From the NCBI RefSeq assembly GCF_033118175.1, contig NC_083685.1:120102501-120166500 (forward strand): 64,000 nt of DNA, read 5' to 3'. A program made the translations under genes and the position numbers. The DNA comes from Dama dama (Eukaryota > Chordata > Mammalia > Artiodactyla > Cervidae). The notes below the pieces were generated by a model. It was given only the letters and a program-made list of their open reading frames with translations. It had not been told where the DNA came from and ran no database searches. Positions 44,688-56,505 of the stretch are shown here, in pieces; the stretch's first letter is position 1, and each line of letters opens with the position of its first letter.

Positions 44688-47600
44688 ATGGCCGACAAAA
44701 TGGATATGTCTCTGGACGACATCATTAAGCTGAACCGGAGCCAGCGAGGCGGCCGCGGCGGGGGCAGGGGCCGCGGCCGGGCCGGCTCCCAGGGTGGCCG
44801 CGGCGGCGGGGCCCAGGCCGCCGCGCGAGTGAACCGAGGCGGCGGACCCATTCGGAATCGGCCGGCTATCGCCCGCGGCGCGGCGGGCGGCGGCGGCAGG
44901 AACCGGCCGGCGCCCTACAGCAGGGTGAGTGTGGAGACCGGGTGGCGGGCCGCGGCGAGGGAGCGAACCGGCAGGGCGGCGCACGGGCGACCGGCCAGGC
45001 GGCCGGCCGACCGACGGGGCCGGGGGGCGCGGGCGCCGGCCGGCTCGGCGGGCGGGAAGGTCGCACGCCTGGTGGGCCCCAAGGCGGAGACCCTGGCGGC
45101 CTTTGTCTTAACAGGGCGCCCGGCCTCACGGCGCTGAGGGCTGAGGGGCCGTTGGTTGTCGCGACCGCCCCGGTGGCGGGAAGTTGGTTGGAGGGAATCG
45201 AGAAGTTGCGGGACGTGTGGCCTTGGCGGCAGGGTACGGCCTGACGCGGGCGAGAAGCGGGGGCTGCGGGTTTCTCTCAGCGCCTGCCTCCCCGCCGTGA
45301 TGGGGGGAGGGTCTTGCTGTGGCCATGGGGGCGAGGGCGAGCCCTGGAGTGAGACTCACAGATCTTTTTCTGTTCTTGTGTTTTCTTTTCCCTCAGCCGA
45401 AACAACTTCCTGACAAATGGCAGCATGACCTTTTCGATAGCGGTTTTGGGGGTGGTGCCGGCGTGGAGACCGGTGGGAAACTGCTGGTGTCAAATCTGGA
45501 TTTTGGAGTGTCCGACGCTGATATTCAGGTAAGGGACTGGAGTTTCTTGGTGGGCGGGTCACTCCGCACTGAATTGGTTGTGGTGTTTGGGACTTGGCCC
45601 TGAATCCCCCCCACATACCTTGGGACGACAAGCTTTCCCAGGCACCCAAGGGCCAGCCACTGTCCCCTGTGAGGGGCTCCAGGAATGCAGAGCAGAGGTC
45701 GAGCTAGAGTTGAAAGCTTGACCAGTGTGTCAGTTTGTGCTGGAAGACAGGCCCCAGCTTAGTCTGAGGCGCTGCTGTTCTTCCTTGCTAAGACATGTTC
45801 TGTAGATGAAGGCACTCTGGCCCAAGCTCTTCTGACAGAAACTTGGTTGAAGGCTCCATTTCTGTTCCTGGAAGAGCTAGGCTACTTGCTTTCTTTACTT
45901 TTTGCTTGTTTTAATGGTTTGTTGGGAGGAGAAAGCACTTCCTTTGTAGACCTCATATAGCACAGAAGCAGGATGGTGCCAGCGTCACTCTGGCTCCATT
46001 TGCCTTAAGCCCTATGTCTTACTTGTAATTTCATCCCCTGTCTTCTCACTTATCCTCACCCCCTGGGTTTTGTTAGTGGCATGATTCTCAAACATCTTTG
46101 GTTGAAGCCTGTTTTTTTTTCCTCTCTTTCTTTCCTCCCCTTTTTCTTTTTTTCCTTTTCTTTTCTTTTTTTGGTTGAACCCCAAAGGCCTTTAAACTTG
46201 CTGCCTAAAATGGTTAAGTAATGACATCTTGGGGGTCAGTCCAGGAGATGGCTGGGCAGGGTACTGGGCCTTCCTGGGTTCAATTTCCTAGAGCCCAGCC
46301 ATTTACTTTGCCTTGGGAGGACAGAGCAAGGCCAGTGAGCACTCACAGTGTCTCAACACTTTTTTTAAGGTGGTTTCTGGCATCCACTGGAAACCGCTTT
46401 TGGTGAACTCCACTTCCCGCTGTGTGCCTGCGGCCGGAGTAGCCCCACACTCTGGGTTCCCTCTCCAACTCCCAGCCTGCCTGAGGTCAGGGCAGTTTCC
46501 ATGGCAGCGCTTGACTTCAGGCTTTGCGGCAGGCTTGAGTAGGAGGAGAGGGAAAGGTGAGCCAGAATCTGCCCTGGGGGAGGGGCTGGGTCAGGGCTCC
46601 CACTCAGAGGGCCCTTGGAGCTGGTCCACAAGTGGATAGAGCCCCTTGCTCTGTGATCTTGGCCTTGGCTGCTTCTTGGCACAGTCCTTGGGTGTGTTGT
46701 AAATATTCCTTTGTTGAAGAAGATAGCAACTTAATCTTTGCCCTTCATTGGTGGGCTTTGTGATCCTTCACCTGCATCATGGTACAGATGTCAGGTTCCC
46801 AAGTGGGCAGGAGCCCTCGGGCCCAGCTGCTCTGGGAAATTGCTGTCCCACCTGTCCCATCCCATTCCCCAGGTCCCACCGCCACTGCCCTGCCCAACCA
46901 CGTGTATGTCTTCCTCCCAGGGAAATACCCCCAAAGTAGTTTACACTTCCAGGGAGTGTCCCTGGGCCACCAGAAGAAAAATTACTTTGCTAACAACTGC
47001 TCTTTCTGACTCTCAGGAGCTCTTTGCTGAATTTGGAACTCTGAAGAAGGCGGCTGTGCACTATGACCGATCTGGCCGCAGTTTAGGAACAGCTGACGTG
47101 CACTTTGAGCGGAAGGCAGATGCACTAAAAGCTATGAAACAGTACAACGGCGTCCCTTTGGATGGTGCGTTTGGGATTGGACCCAGAAAGGCTGCAGCGC
47201 TGTAGCTAGTTTGCGGAGCCAGAGGCTGGCCCCATCCCTGCAAGAGTAGGGTCCCCTCTGCCTGAGGACACTTTGCGTTCGCCCCTTTGTCTCTCTTCCA
47301 CACTGCCACCTCTCATGCTGCCCCACACATCTGGACCAACCTCTTGTGAACCCCCATCCAGCAAGCTACATCCCTCCCCTCCTTCAGCTCCTTGCGGAAG
47401 ATTCACTTCTGTGAAGCCTTCTCAGAACCACCATAGTACAACTCTTGAGTGCGGGGCTGTAGTCGTAAAGACAAAGGTACCTTTCTGCTCCTGGGCACCC
47501 CGGACACCCGGCAGACACCCAGCTGCACTGGATGAGAAGGAGCGAGGAGGCGCTGGTGGGGCTGTTCTCCCACCAGCATTTCCAGGCTGTCCTCTCGTCG

Positions 47601-48168
47601 GGAGCGTCGAGATGCACAGTGTCCCTTTCCAGTGCTTACATGGAGGCCAGGGTGCTGCCCCCTAGCAGGCTTCAGAGTCCTCTAACAGGAGCTGGCCCTC
47701 TTGTGTTCTCTGCCACAGGCCGCCCCATGAACATTCAGCTTGTCACCTCACAGATTGACACGCAGCGGAGACCTGCACAGAGGTGAGTTCCGGGGCCTCT
47801 CTAGTCAGGGCTGGCCTGTGGGGTGTCTCCTCACGCTGCTGGTCTTCCCAGGCATGTGAGCAAAGTTTCCTTTTCTTGCTAGTGTAAACAGAGGTGGGAT
47901 GACTAGAAACCGTGGTTCAGGAGCTTTCGGTGGCGGCGGCGGCACCCGGAGAGGCACCCGTGGAGGCAGCCGGGGCAGAGGCAGAGGCACCGGCAGGAGT
48001 TCAAAGCAGCAGCTTTCCGCAGAAGAATTAGATGCCCAGCTGGATGCTTATAATGCAAGAGTAAGTCACAGAGGAGGGCTGGGTGAGGGTCAATCTCAGA
48101 CCAACTGGAGGAGGGCCTCATTTTGAGTGAGCACCTCTCTTCCTCTGTTTCAGATGGACACCAGTTAA
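44688..48168 (+). CDS. ALYREF: RNA export adaptor ALY/REF
   Basis: TREX component that binds spliced mRNA, contacts UAP56/DDX39B and hands RNA to NXF1 for nuclear export. Six coding exons give 257 aa: 44688-44924, 45397-45528, 47017-47164, 47719-47782, 47883-48060, 48154-48168. The N-terminal UAP56-binding motif is ADKMDMSLDDIIKLNR (residues 2-17). It is followed by an RGG-rich arm, and the RRM lies at about 105-182 (KLLVSNLDFGVSDADI as RNP2 region, LGTADVHFE as RNP1 region). A second RGG arm comes next, and the C-terminal UAP56-binding helix is [20 protein letters not shown]. The last exon encodes only four residues. The ATG was chosen over an upstream in-frame GTG at 44631, which is non-AUG and unsupported. 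Confidence 0.97.
45529..47016 (+). other. ALYREF: ALYREF intron 2
   Basis: A 1.5-kb intron. It contains a pyrimidine-rich tract (about 46110-46170) but no SINE or LINE that I recognise, and no alternative exon that fits the reading frame. Confidence 0.5.
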
Positions 48169-48465
48169 ACAGACCAGCAAATCCGTGCATGGACCAGGAC
48201 CCAGAAGTCTCGTCCGTGCTCCCTGGCGGGAGGGGGTGACAGACTGGGGCTGTGTGGCCAATGATGGATTTGTTTCTTTTATGTTTTAAAATAGGATTTA
48301 AAATTCATGTAAAGGTTTCTTTTTCCCTTTTTTTTTTTTTTTAAATTCTGAAACAGACCTGTTTTGTACTGAGTTATTTTTGGGATAAATTTTACTGGTT
48401 GTTGTTGTGGAGAAGGTGGCATTTTCACCTTTGCCATAATAAAATAGAAATGTGTGTAGAACTGG
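48169..48465 (+). terminator. ALYREF: ALYREF 3'UTR and poly(A) signal
   Basis: A short 3'UTR with AATAAA at 48438-48443. A T-run near 48330 and the AT-rich composition of the UTR differ from the GC-rich coding exons. Confidence 0.8.
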
Positions 48466-49229
48466 AACTGTTTAATTCATCCCATTCTCAGGGTCCTCAC
48501 CCGAGCCAGAATGCTGGTGTGATCTGGTCGGCGGGAGGGATGTGGAATCTGAGGAGGAAATGAGGCAGGCCTGCCGGGCACATGGCACCTGGCCTGTGGG
48601 TTAGAGTTCTGCAGGAGGGTGCTGGCTGCCACACTGTTCCCGCAGATCCAAACCCCTTTTTCTCACCCCCTCATCCCCCCTGGGTGGGAGGATGTGGAGC
48701 AGTGGTCCTCCACACGCAGCCACCTGTTCATTGCCTGTACTGCGAGGTGAGGGGCAGGGCAAGGTGGGGGTGCCCTGTGTTTCTGGCTGATTTCAGGTGA
48801 CTGCTGGGTTGAGCTGTTCCTTTCCTTTTGGTGCTCTGGTTCTCAGAAATCTGGGTTTAGTAGTTGTGACTTTGCAACATAATCCCCATGTGTTTTTCAT
48901 CTTTTGTGTCATGAAGGAAAGATCACTGTGTCGGTGTTTTCTTAATTATGTACTTGGTGATGTAGCTAGTGGGAGCTGTGGTAGAATCTCATTTGACCCA
49001 CAGGGAACTGGGGGAGGTGGGCAGACACTGGTACCCATCTGGACCTCTCCTGGGACAGATTAGAGCAGGATGGTCATGTTACTTGCCCGAATGCTAGTGT
49101 GACCTGCCATGCAGTTCCTACGGTTCAAGAGGGGCCAAAATCCCTGTGGGGTACAGGGCATGGACATGTCTTTGGGCCTCCCCTCCTGAGGACATGCCTT
49201 TGAGCCACTCAGTTATGCCTACAACCCAG

Positions 49230-50095
49230 CAAGAGGGAAACTGGAAAATTCTTAAAAGAGATGGCAATACCAGACCACCCTTACCTGTCTCCTGAGAAAC
49301 CTGTATGCAGGCCAAGAAGCAACAGAACCAGACATGGAAAAACAGACTGGTTCAAAATTGGGAAAGGAGTACTGTCAAGGCTGTATGCTGTCACTCTGCG
49401 TATTTAACTTACATGCAGAGTACATCATGCAAAATGCTGGGTTGGATAAACTGGAATCAAGATTGCTGGGAGAAATATCAACAACAACCTCAGATACGCA
49501 AATATACCACTCTAAGTGAAGAGGAACTAAAAAACCTCTTGAGGGTGAAAGAGTGAAAAAAGTTAAAACTCAACATTCAAAAAAGAAAGGTCATGGCATC
49601 TGGTTCTATCACTTAATGGCAAACAAAAGGGGAAAAAGTGGAAACAGTAACAGATTTTATTTTCTTGGGCTCCATAATCACTGTAGACAGTGACTGCAGC
49701 TCTGATGTTAAAAGACACTCCTTGGAAGAAGACTATGATAAACCTGGACAGCTTATTGAAAAGCAGAGAAAGACATCACTTTGTTGATAAAGGTCCATAT
49801 AGTCAAAGCTATGGTTTTTCCAGTAATCAGGTACAGATATGAGTTGGACCATAAAGCTGAGCCCCGAAGAACTGATGTTTTCAAATTGTGCTGGAGACTT
49901 GAGAGTCCCTCGGACAGCAAGATCAAACCAGTCAATCCTAACGGAAATCAACCCTGAATATTCACTAGAAGGACTGATGCTGAAGCTGAAGCTCCAGTAC
50001 TTTGGCCACCTGATGCAAAGAGCCAACTCATTGGAAAAGACCCTGATGCTGGGAAAGACAGGAGGCAGGAGGAGAGGGGGATGGTGACAGCCTTT
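49230..50095 (+). mobile_element. BovB LINE fragment, plus strand, inactive
   Basis: It follows the BovB reverse-transcriptase region from 'tggaaaattcttaaaagag' through 'gccacctgatgcaaagagcc' to 'ggaggcaggaggagaggggg'. The frame is broken by indels and stops, the YADD-type catalytic box is disrupted near 49490, and the usual 3'UTR is missing. It is a dead copy. Confidence 0.88.
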
Positions 50096-50099
50096 TGAG

Positions 50100-50420
50100 A
50101 ATAGGGACTAGGGGGAGGGGTAAGGAGGGGCCAGGAGAGTCACCCCAGCCTTAATAGCAGCCGGTGCCTTGGCTCTTCCGGAAGCAGCTGCCATGGTCTG
50201 CCGCTCAGATGGCTTCCATGTTTGGGATGAGGCTGGAGTGAGTCACAAGGAAGGAGTGTGATTAAGGGGTGGCCCTTTAACAGTCAGTTAATGTGCTGTC
50301 ACTGCAGAGCCAGCAGCTGCCATTTGAACCATCTGAGCCATGCCAGGCACTGAGAGATGGTTGAGGTGACTCATCCCTACCTCTCGCCCAGTCTTAATGG
50401 GAAGGGGTCAGCCAGGGCTC
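50100..50420. promoter_or_regulatory. Non-repeat island with paired AP-1 and E-box motifs
   Basis: A unique-looking island inside the repeat block. It has TGAGTCA at 50239-50245 and TGACTCA at 50367-50373, exactly 128 bp apart. The 12-base block agcagctgccat, containing E-box CAGCTG, is repeated exactly at 50183-50194 and 50312-50323, 129 bp apart. This is enhancer-like by motif content only. Confidence 0.3.
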
Positions 50421-50950
50421 AGCTTTAGCTGCAATGTGGTGAGGGGTGGCTGGTAGAGGTCAGACCATCTGGACAGAGCCAGGCAGCCTCTCTGATGAGG
50501 TGGCCTTGGGCTAAGCAGGCACATGCCAGGCAGGGAGACTGCTTTCTGGATGTTGGCTCTGGTGTTTGGAGGGAGTGATGACTGGGAATCGGGGGCTTGT
50601 GGGGCATGGTAAGGGGTGGCCAAGGTGTCACATGGGCGGAGGGTGTCATTAGTGAAGGGAAAGTCCCAGGAAGAAAGCAGGCAAAGGACGGGCTGTGCTC
50701 AGTGTTGGGTCTAAGAGGCAGAAACACCGGATGTGGATAGGCATCCAGATGTGGACCCAGACAAGTGTTGCTATCGGCTGGATGTCTGCGAGCTGGAACT
50801 TGACCTGTGGACACTGCAGGTAAAGGTAGGGATATGGGGCTGGAGGTGACAGGAGTGGGGACGGGTGACATCATATTTGCTGGAAGCCTGTGGTGGGAAG
50901 GTGACCGAGTCAGAAAAGCTTGCAATTTGGCAGGGAGCTGAGAGAAACCT

Positions 50951-51215
50951 CCCCATCACTTTATTTTTAAATTATTTTTGGCTGCACTGGGCCTGTTGCT
51001 GGGCATGGACTTTTCTCTAGTTGCAGCGAGTGGGGGCTACTTTGTAGTTGCAGAGCACAGGCTCTAGAGCACAGGCTCAGTAGTTGTGGCGCATGGGCTT
51101 AGTTGCCCCACAGCATGTAGAATTGTCCCTGACCAGGGATTGAACCCTTGTCCCCTACATTGGCAGGCAGATTCTTAACCACTGGACCACAGGGAAGTCC
51201 CTCCCCACCACTTTA
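50951..51215 (-). repeat. CHR-type tRNA SINE, reverse, with target-site duplication
   Basis: On the minus strand it begins gggacttccctgtggtccag and ends in an A/T-rich tail at 50964-50980. Near-identical flanks ccccatcacttta (about 50951) and ccccaccacttta (about 51203) are the target-site duplication. Confidence 0.88.
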
Positions 51216-52645
51216 ATCCTCAATCTCCTTAACTGTGAAAAGGGAAACCATGCATTATATCAAGGGCTGGAGGGCCATGCGCTTTGCTGTTCTTGGGGGG
51301 GTGCTCTTGGGAGGAAGCGCTCTTGAGTGGTAAGTGTGTAGGGGCAGCTTCTGTGCGCCAAGGCAAACCAGGCTTCTGGTTACCTGAGGGCAGTGCTGGG
51401 TATCCCTGCAATGGCCAGCACTTCATCCCTGAAAGTACAGAACGAGTGAGTGAAAGGATGAGATGGACTTGGTGCTTTTGCTTGGTTTCTCCTTCATGTT
51501 CTTTTCTCAAATGCTGGATTGCAGTCTCGCAGACCAGGTGGATGGGGCTGTCCCACTTGCAGGGCACTGGAACGTACCCCAGCTCAACTCCCACCTTGTG
51601 GTCTGAGTGGAAAGTTCAATGATCACTTCAGGAGTGGGCACATGCCTCATCCAGACAGTCAGTCAGTCTTCAGGAATCTCAAAGATGTTGAGGAAGCCAG
51701 CGCCAGGGAAGAGGGTGGCATGTCCACAGGGCCTGGAGTTCCTGGACTCTGACAGGATGGTTGTGTGAAGAGGAGCCTCTCAGCTCCAGGTGTGTTCTGG
51801 TTTGCTTGGTTGAGCACAGATACACATGGTTTACAGAGCAACTTGGATAAGCAGGAACAGCCCTGTCCCTTGGCAGATTGTGTGAAATCCAGCAGAAGTC
51901 AAAGTGCCCGAGTCATTGAACGGTTGTCACACTCAGATGTGGTCTGAAAGACCAGAAGAGGAATGTTGCTTTCTCTAAACAACAAGGGTTTTGTGTTCTT
52001 GCTTGCAGGGAGCTAAGGCTCTAATACAGGAAACAAAAATAAGAAGTTATGATAATAGTGTAACAACTACAATAGAAATAAGTGAAGCAGGACATAGAGC
52101 ATTTTCTGTTGTGCAATATACATTCCAGTGGGGGAAAGATGGGAAAAGTGAAATACAAGATGTCAGGTGGTAACAGGCTGTGGAGGAAAACAGAGCAGTG
52201 GATGCTAAGGAGTAGGGAAAGGCCTTGCTGGTGAGCTGGAGTTTGTGAGCACATGGATATTCGGAGGGGAGCCTTGCTGGCAGAGAGAAGAGCAAGTGTA
52301 AAGGTCCTAGGGTGAGAACACTGGACAAGCCAGAGCCCCACTGTGGCTGGTGGAGAGGGCAGAGGTCATGGGGCCTCTGTGCTGGGCTTCGAAGGAAGGG
52401 CATCTACCAGAGGTGCAGCCTGACCTGGGGAGGGGCTGCCAGGACTGAGCATTTAGGGACTGGCGTGGGGGACATCCATAAACAATAACTGAAAAGACAG
52501 AGCCATGGAGTGGGCTTCTGTGTTTCTGTTTCAATGAATGTGGAATGTGAAATACTCTTAAGAACACTGGCTTTTTATCTGAAAAAATAGCAGTCAGTAC
52601 AAAATTTGAGGTAACCATGTATACAGAATAACCTTCCCAGCACCA

Positions 52646-53016
52646 TCCAAATGAGACCCTTGTTACTGCAGGTTGTTTTTCTTAATAAGAGCTTTATTAA
52701 CATGTAGTCGACATACCATGGAGTTAACCCATTTACAGTAATTTTACTCTATTCACGAAGTCACAAATTCACCTCCACATTCAAATTCTCATCACCCCAA
52801 AAAGAAACCCACTAGCCATCATGCCACTGTTCCCGTTCCTCAGCCTTCACTTGTCCAGTTTCTGTGGATTTGCCTGTTCTGGACACTTCATACAAATGGA
52901 TTTATACAATCTGTGACCTCAGTGTCTGGCTTCTTTACTCAGCACAGTCTTTGAGGTTCACTCTTGTTATAGCCTGTGTCAGTATCCAGTCCAAATGAAA
53001 CCCTTGTTACTGCAAA
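52646..53016 (+). repeat. 24-bp direct repeat embedded in an L1-like region
   Basis: ccaaatgagacccttgttac followed by tgca near 52646 recurs with one change (gag to gaa) near 52992, about 346 bp apart. The second copy interrupts sequence that otherwise follows an L1 consensus. Confidence 0.7.
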
Positions 53017-53210
53017 TGTGGATAGTTCACGTTTTGTTTTGTCCATTCATCAGTTGATGGACATTTGGGTTGTATCTGCTTTTTGGCTATTGAAATAATG
53101 CTGCTGTGAGCATTGAGGTATAATTTTTTTTTTTTTTTTTTTGAGGTACACATTTTTATGTGGAGATAGTTTTCAGTGGTTTTGGAGTAGTAGTGCTGGA
53201 TCATAAAGCA
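52675..53210 (-). mobile_element. Old L1 fragment, reverse orientation
   Basis: Characteristic reverse-strand L1M stretches: 'catcaccccaaaaagaaaccc', 'ggatttgcctgttctggaca', 'tccattcatcagttgatgga', 'tttttggctattgaaataatgctgctgtgagcat'. It is diverged and contains a T-run at about 53128-53143. Confidence 0.65.
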
Positions 53211-53220
53211 ACTAAGTTTG

Positions 53221-53285
53221 CTTCCCTGATAGCTCAGTTGGTAAAGAATCAGCCTACAATGCAGGAGACCCCAGTTTGATCTTCC
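53221..53285 (+). repeat. tRNA-SINE head fragment
   Basis: cttccctgatagctcagttg through gcaggagaccccagtttgat, about 60 bp, the head only. There is no body and no clear target-site duplication, so it may be a deletion remnant rather than a tailless insertion. Confidence 0.7.
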
Positions 53286-53354
53286 CTAATCATTTCTATT
53301 AACATCAGCCTACTTCTCCATTTAACTGGGAATGCTCTCAAGTGTCAGTTTGTA

Positions 53355-54245
53355 ATTTTGATAGTTCAGTCGCTCAGTGTCCAACTCTTTGCAACCCTAT
53401 GGACTGCAACACGCCAGGCCTCCATGCCCATCACCAACTCCCAGAGTTTACTCAAACTCATGCCTATTGAGTTGGTGATGCCATCTAACCATCTCACCCT
53501 CTGTCACCCCCTTCTCTTCCCACCTTCAATCTTTCCCAGCATCAGGATCTTTTCAAATGAGTCAGTTCTTCACATCAGGTGGCCAAAGTATTGGAGTTTC
53601 AGCTTCAGCATCAGTCCCTCCAATGAATATTCAGGACTGATTTCCTTTAGGATGGGCTAGTTGGATCTCCTTGCTGTCCAAGGGACTCTCAAGAGTCTTC
53701 TCCAACACCACAGTTCAAAAACCAATTCTTCGGCACTCAGCTTTCTTTATAGTCCAACTCTCACGTCCATACATGACCACTGGAAAAACCATAGCTTTGA
53801 CAAGATGGACCTTTGTTGGCAAAGTAATGTCTCTGCTTTTTAATATGCTGTCTAGGTTGGTCATAATTTTCCTTCCAAGAAACAAGCGTCTTTTAATTTC
53901 ACGACTGCACTCACCATCTGCAGTGATTTTGGAGCCCAAAAAAAAATAAAGTCTGTCACTGTTTCCACTGTTTCCCCATCTATTTGCCATGAAGTGATGG
54001 GACCAGATGCTATGACCTTAGTTTTCTGAATGTTGAGTTTTAAGCCAACTTTTTCACTCTCCTCTTTCACTTTCATCAAGAGGCTCTTCAGTTCTTCATT
54101 TTCTGCCATAAGGGTGATGTTATCTGCATATCTGAGGTTATTGATATTTCTCCTGGCAATCTTGATTCCAGCTTGTGCTTCATCCAGTTCATTTCTCATG
54201 ATGTACTCTGCATATAAGTTAAATAAGCAGGGTGAAAATATAGTC
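53355..54245 (-). mobile_element. BovB LINE 3' portion, reverse orientation, inactive
   Basis: From the BovB 3'UTR end (53355-53640, the part shared with Bov-A/ART2 sequences) into the reverse-transcriptase domain. A YADN in place of YADD lies near 54115-54126, and a nearly continuous frame persists for about 130 codons. It is 5'-truncated and frameshifted near 53700-53950, so not functional. Better preserved than the plus-strand copy at 49230-50095. Confidence 0.88.
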
Positions 54246-54972
54246 AGACGTATAGAAAAAAAGTGATAATCAAAGAATTCCTGGATTGTCACCCAGACCA
54301 CCAGATGGAACCCCACTCCTTTTCATTCTCTGTTTCTTCTGAACTGATAGACAGTAAGTTGCAGCGGGTGCCACTTTACCCCTAAATCCTTCCACATGCA
54401 TGTCTTTAAAAACAAATGCATCATCTTACATAATCAGATGTGAACACTGATAACAATACCATTATCTGAACCATATCCTTATTCAAGTTTAGCCAGCTGT
54501 CCTAATAGTCTATGTTGTAAATGCTTTTCCCCATCTATGTGGGAAAGGAATGTCTGGACCACTGCCTTGAGCTAAAGATGTCTAGTCATCTTCAACTGGT
54601 AGTGCTTTTAGCCTTTTCATGTCTTTCATGACCTTGGCACTTTTTTTTTTGACCTTGGCACTTTTTGAAGATCAGTCCCATTGGGGATTGTCTTGCTTCG
54701 TTATGATTAGACCAAGGTTACATACTCCAAGCAAAAATATCATTGGAAGGGTTTCCCATGGGGTCCAGCATGGTGGTCTGTCTCTCTCATTACCCATCTT
54801 ATAACCTCGCTTGCATGATTCAGTGGGAGCTGCCAGGTTTCTCCATAAAGAAGGAAGAGTTATCGTTCTCTCCTTTGTAATCTATAAATTTTTTGGAGAA
54901 GAACTTTGAGACTAAGTGAATACTTGTTTCTCACCATTTTGCCTGCTAATTTTAGCCTCCTCTGGTGCGATA

Positions 54973-55275
54973 AGGGGTTCCCTGATACCTCAGTTGGTAA
55001 CGAATTTACCTGCAATGCAGGAGACCCCAGTATCAATTCTCCACTGGAGAAGTGATAGGCTACCCACTCCAGTATTCTTGGGCTTCCCTTGTGGCTCAGC
55101 TGGTAAAGAATCCCCCTGCAATGTGGGAGACCTGGGTTCAATCCCTGGGTTGGAAAGATCCCCTGGAAAAGGAAAAGGCTACTCACTCCAGTATTCTGGC
55201 CTGGAATTCTATGGACTATATAGTCCATGTATAGTGTCAGACACAACTGAGGGATTTTCACTTTCACTTTTTTTT
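54973..55275 (+). repeat. Tandem-head Bov-tA SINE
   Basis: Two tRNA-like heads in series (ggttccctgatacctcagtt at 54976 and gggcttcccttgtggctcag at 55080). Each is followed by a Bov-A type segment, and the end is a (TTTCAC)n tail. This is the dimeric Bov-tA layout. Confidence 0.85.
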
Positions 55276-55529
55276 CACTTTCATGGTGTGATAATTATTA
55301 CTGTAGTGTTTAATGTTGCATTTTTTGTATTTCCCCTATTCTCTCAATATTAACTGGAATTCTAAGAACAGTCCCTTCACCATTTATTCACTTATTTATT
55401 TCAGTCAGTATGGACTTGTAGCTATTTCAATCTATGAGTCATAATCTGATAACTGATTATAATTTATGTGATTCTATGAGTCACAATCTGATAAACTCTG
55501 TTGCTCAGACATTAGGGTTCCTCCTATGC

Positions 55530-55720
55530 CTTTTTTTTTTCTTCACTTTTTCAAAATAATTTATTAAGAAATAGGAAAAAAGGATATAGAGCACATAATC
55601 AAAGGAATGAAAGAGTTTACAACATAGATTCTTCAGGCTGGTGGCAACTAAGAAATACTTGCTGGGCCGATACCAAGGGTACCGAGGCCCCAATTCCATT
55701 TTCAATCCCATTTCTCTTGA
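55530..55720 (-). pseudogene. Possible 3' end of a processed retrocopy
   Basis: On the minus strand the sequence runs into AATAAA (plus 55560-55565) and, about 20 nt later, into a run of ten A (plus T-run 55531-55540). This is the layout of a reverse-transcribed mRNA end. The short open frame upstream did not remind me of a known protein, so the parent gene is not named. Confidence 0.35.
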
Positions 55721-56196
55721 CTGCTAACCCAACCAGCTCAAACTTCCTCCAAAGAGAAGTCAGGTTGCCTTCCAAAGCCTCCCCAAACTACTTTCCAATT
55801 GCCTTCACACCCCTTCTCGGCCTGGTCCTAGATTCCTCACCTAGCCTTCAGGTGAGGTCAGCCAGATCTTGTTGAGCCTTCTCCACTGCTCCAATCACTC
55901 TGTGGTCCCTAAATCTATTTTTGTTCCCATCTGGATTCATTTAGTTAAATTACATTTGTGAACCAGTTGGGTTGGCTTGTTCTGCTGCCTTTGGTCAAGT
56001 TACCTATTTTTCTAACCCTACATCTGAACTTGATCTTTCTCCTGTTGGGAACAACTTCTTGAGCTGTCTCTCTGGCAGCTCCCTGCCCCAGTTAGTTCAA
56101 GGCTACTTTCTCCCCCAGACAGAACTCTGCACCCCGCTCCAACCCCCCACTTAACTTCCAGGTGACTCTAGTTCTCAGCTAACCCACCTGGGTGGT

Positions 56197-56318
56197 GGTT
56201 TAGTCGCTAGGTTGTGTTCAACTCTCAAGACCCCATGGACTTGTAGCCAGCCTGGCTCCTCTGTCCATGGGATTCTGCAGACAAGAATATTGGAGTGTGT
56301 TGCCATTGCCTTCTCCAC
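56197..56318 (-). repeat. Bov-A monomer fragment
   Basis: Reverse-strand Bov-A body (gtcgctaggttgtgttcaac, ccatgggattctgcagacaa) without the tRNA head. Confidence 0.8.
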
Positions 56319-56369
56319 GATTATGCCTTTTTGACATGCCATGTCCTTTTTCATGGTTTTTTTTTTCCT

Positions 56370-56505
56370 TAAAAAAGTTTTTTTTTAATGTTTTGCCTGC
56401 ACTGTGTACATCATGTAGGATCTTAGTTCAACCAGGGATTGAACCAGTGCCCCTTGCAGTTGAAGCACAGAGTCAAATTTAATCGCTGGACTGCCAGGAG
56501 AGCCT
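56370..56505 (-). repeat. CHR-type tRNA SINE, reverse
   Basis: On the minus strand it begins with a degraded head (ggctctcctggcagtccagc), a box-B-like 'ggttcaatccctggttgaac', and ends in an A-run (plus T-run 56372-56388). Strongly diverged. Confidence 0.75.

Noticed and set aside
47165..47205. Alternative ALYREF C-terminus by reading through the exon 3 donor
   Set aside because: It would truncate the RRM; the GT donor and the following exon match the conserved protein exactly, so this is an unspliced frame only.
53861..54316. 151-codon reverse-transcriptase-like open frame
   Set aside because: It is part of the 5'-truncated BovB copy, with a YADN box in place of YADD and frameshifts on both sides, not an active gene.
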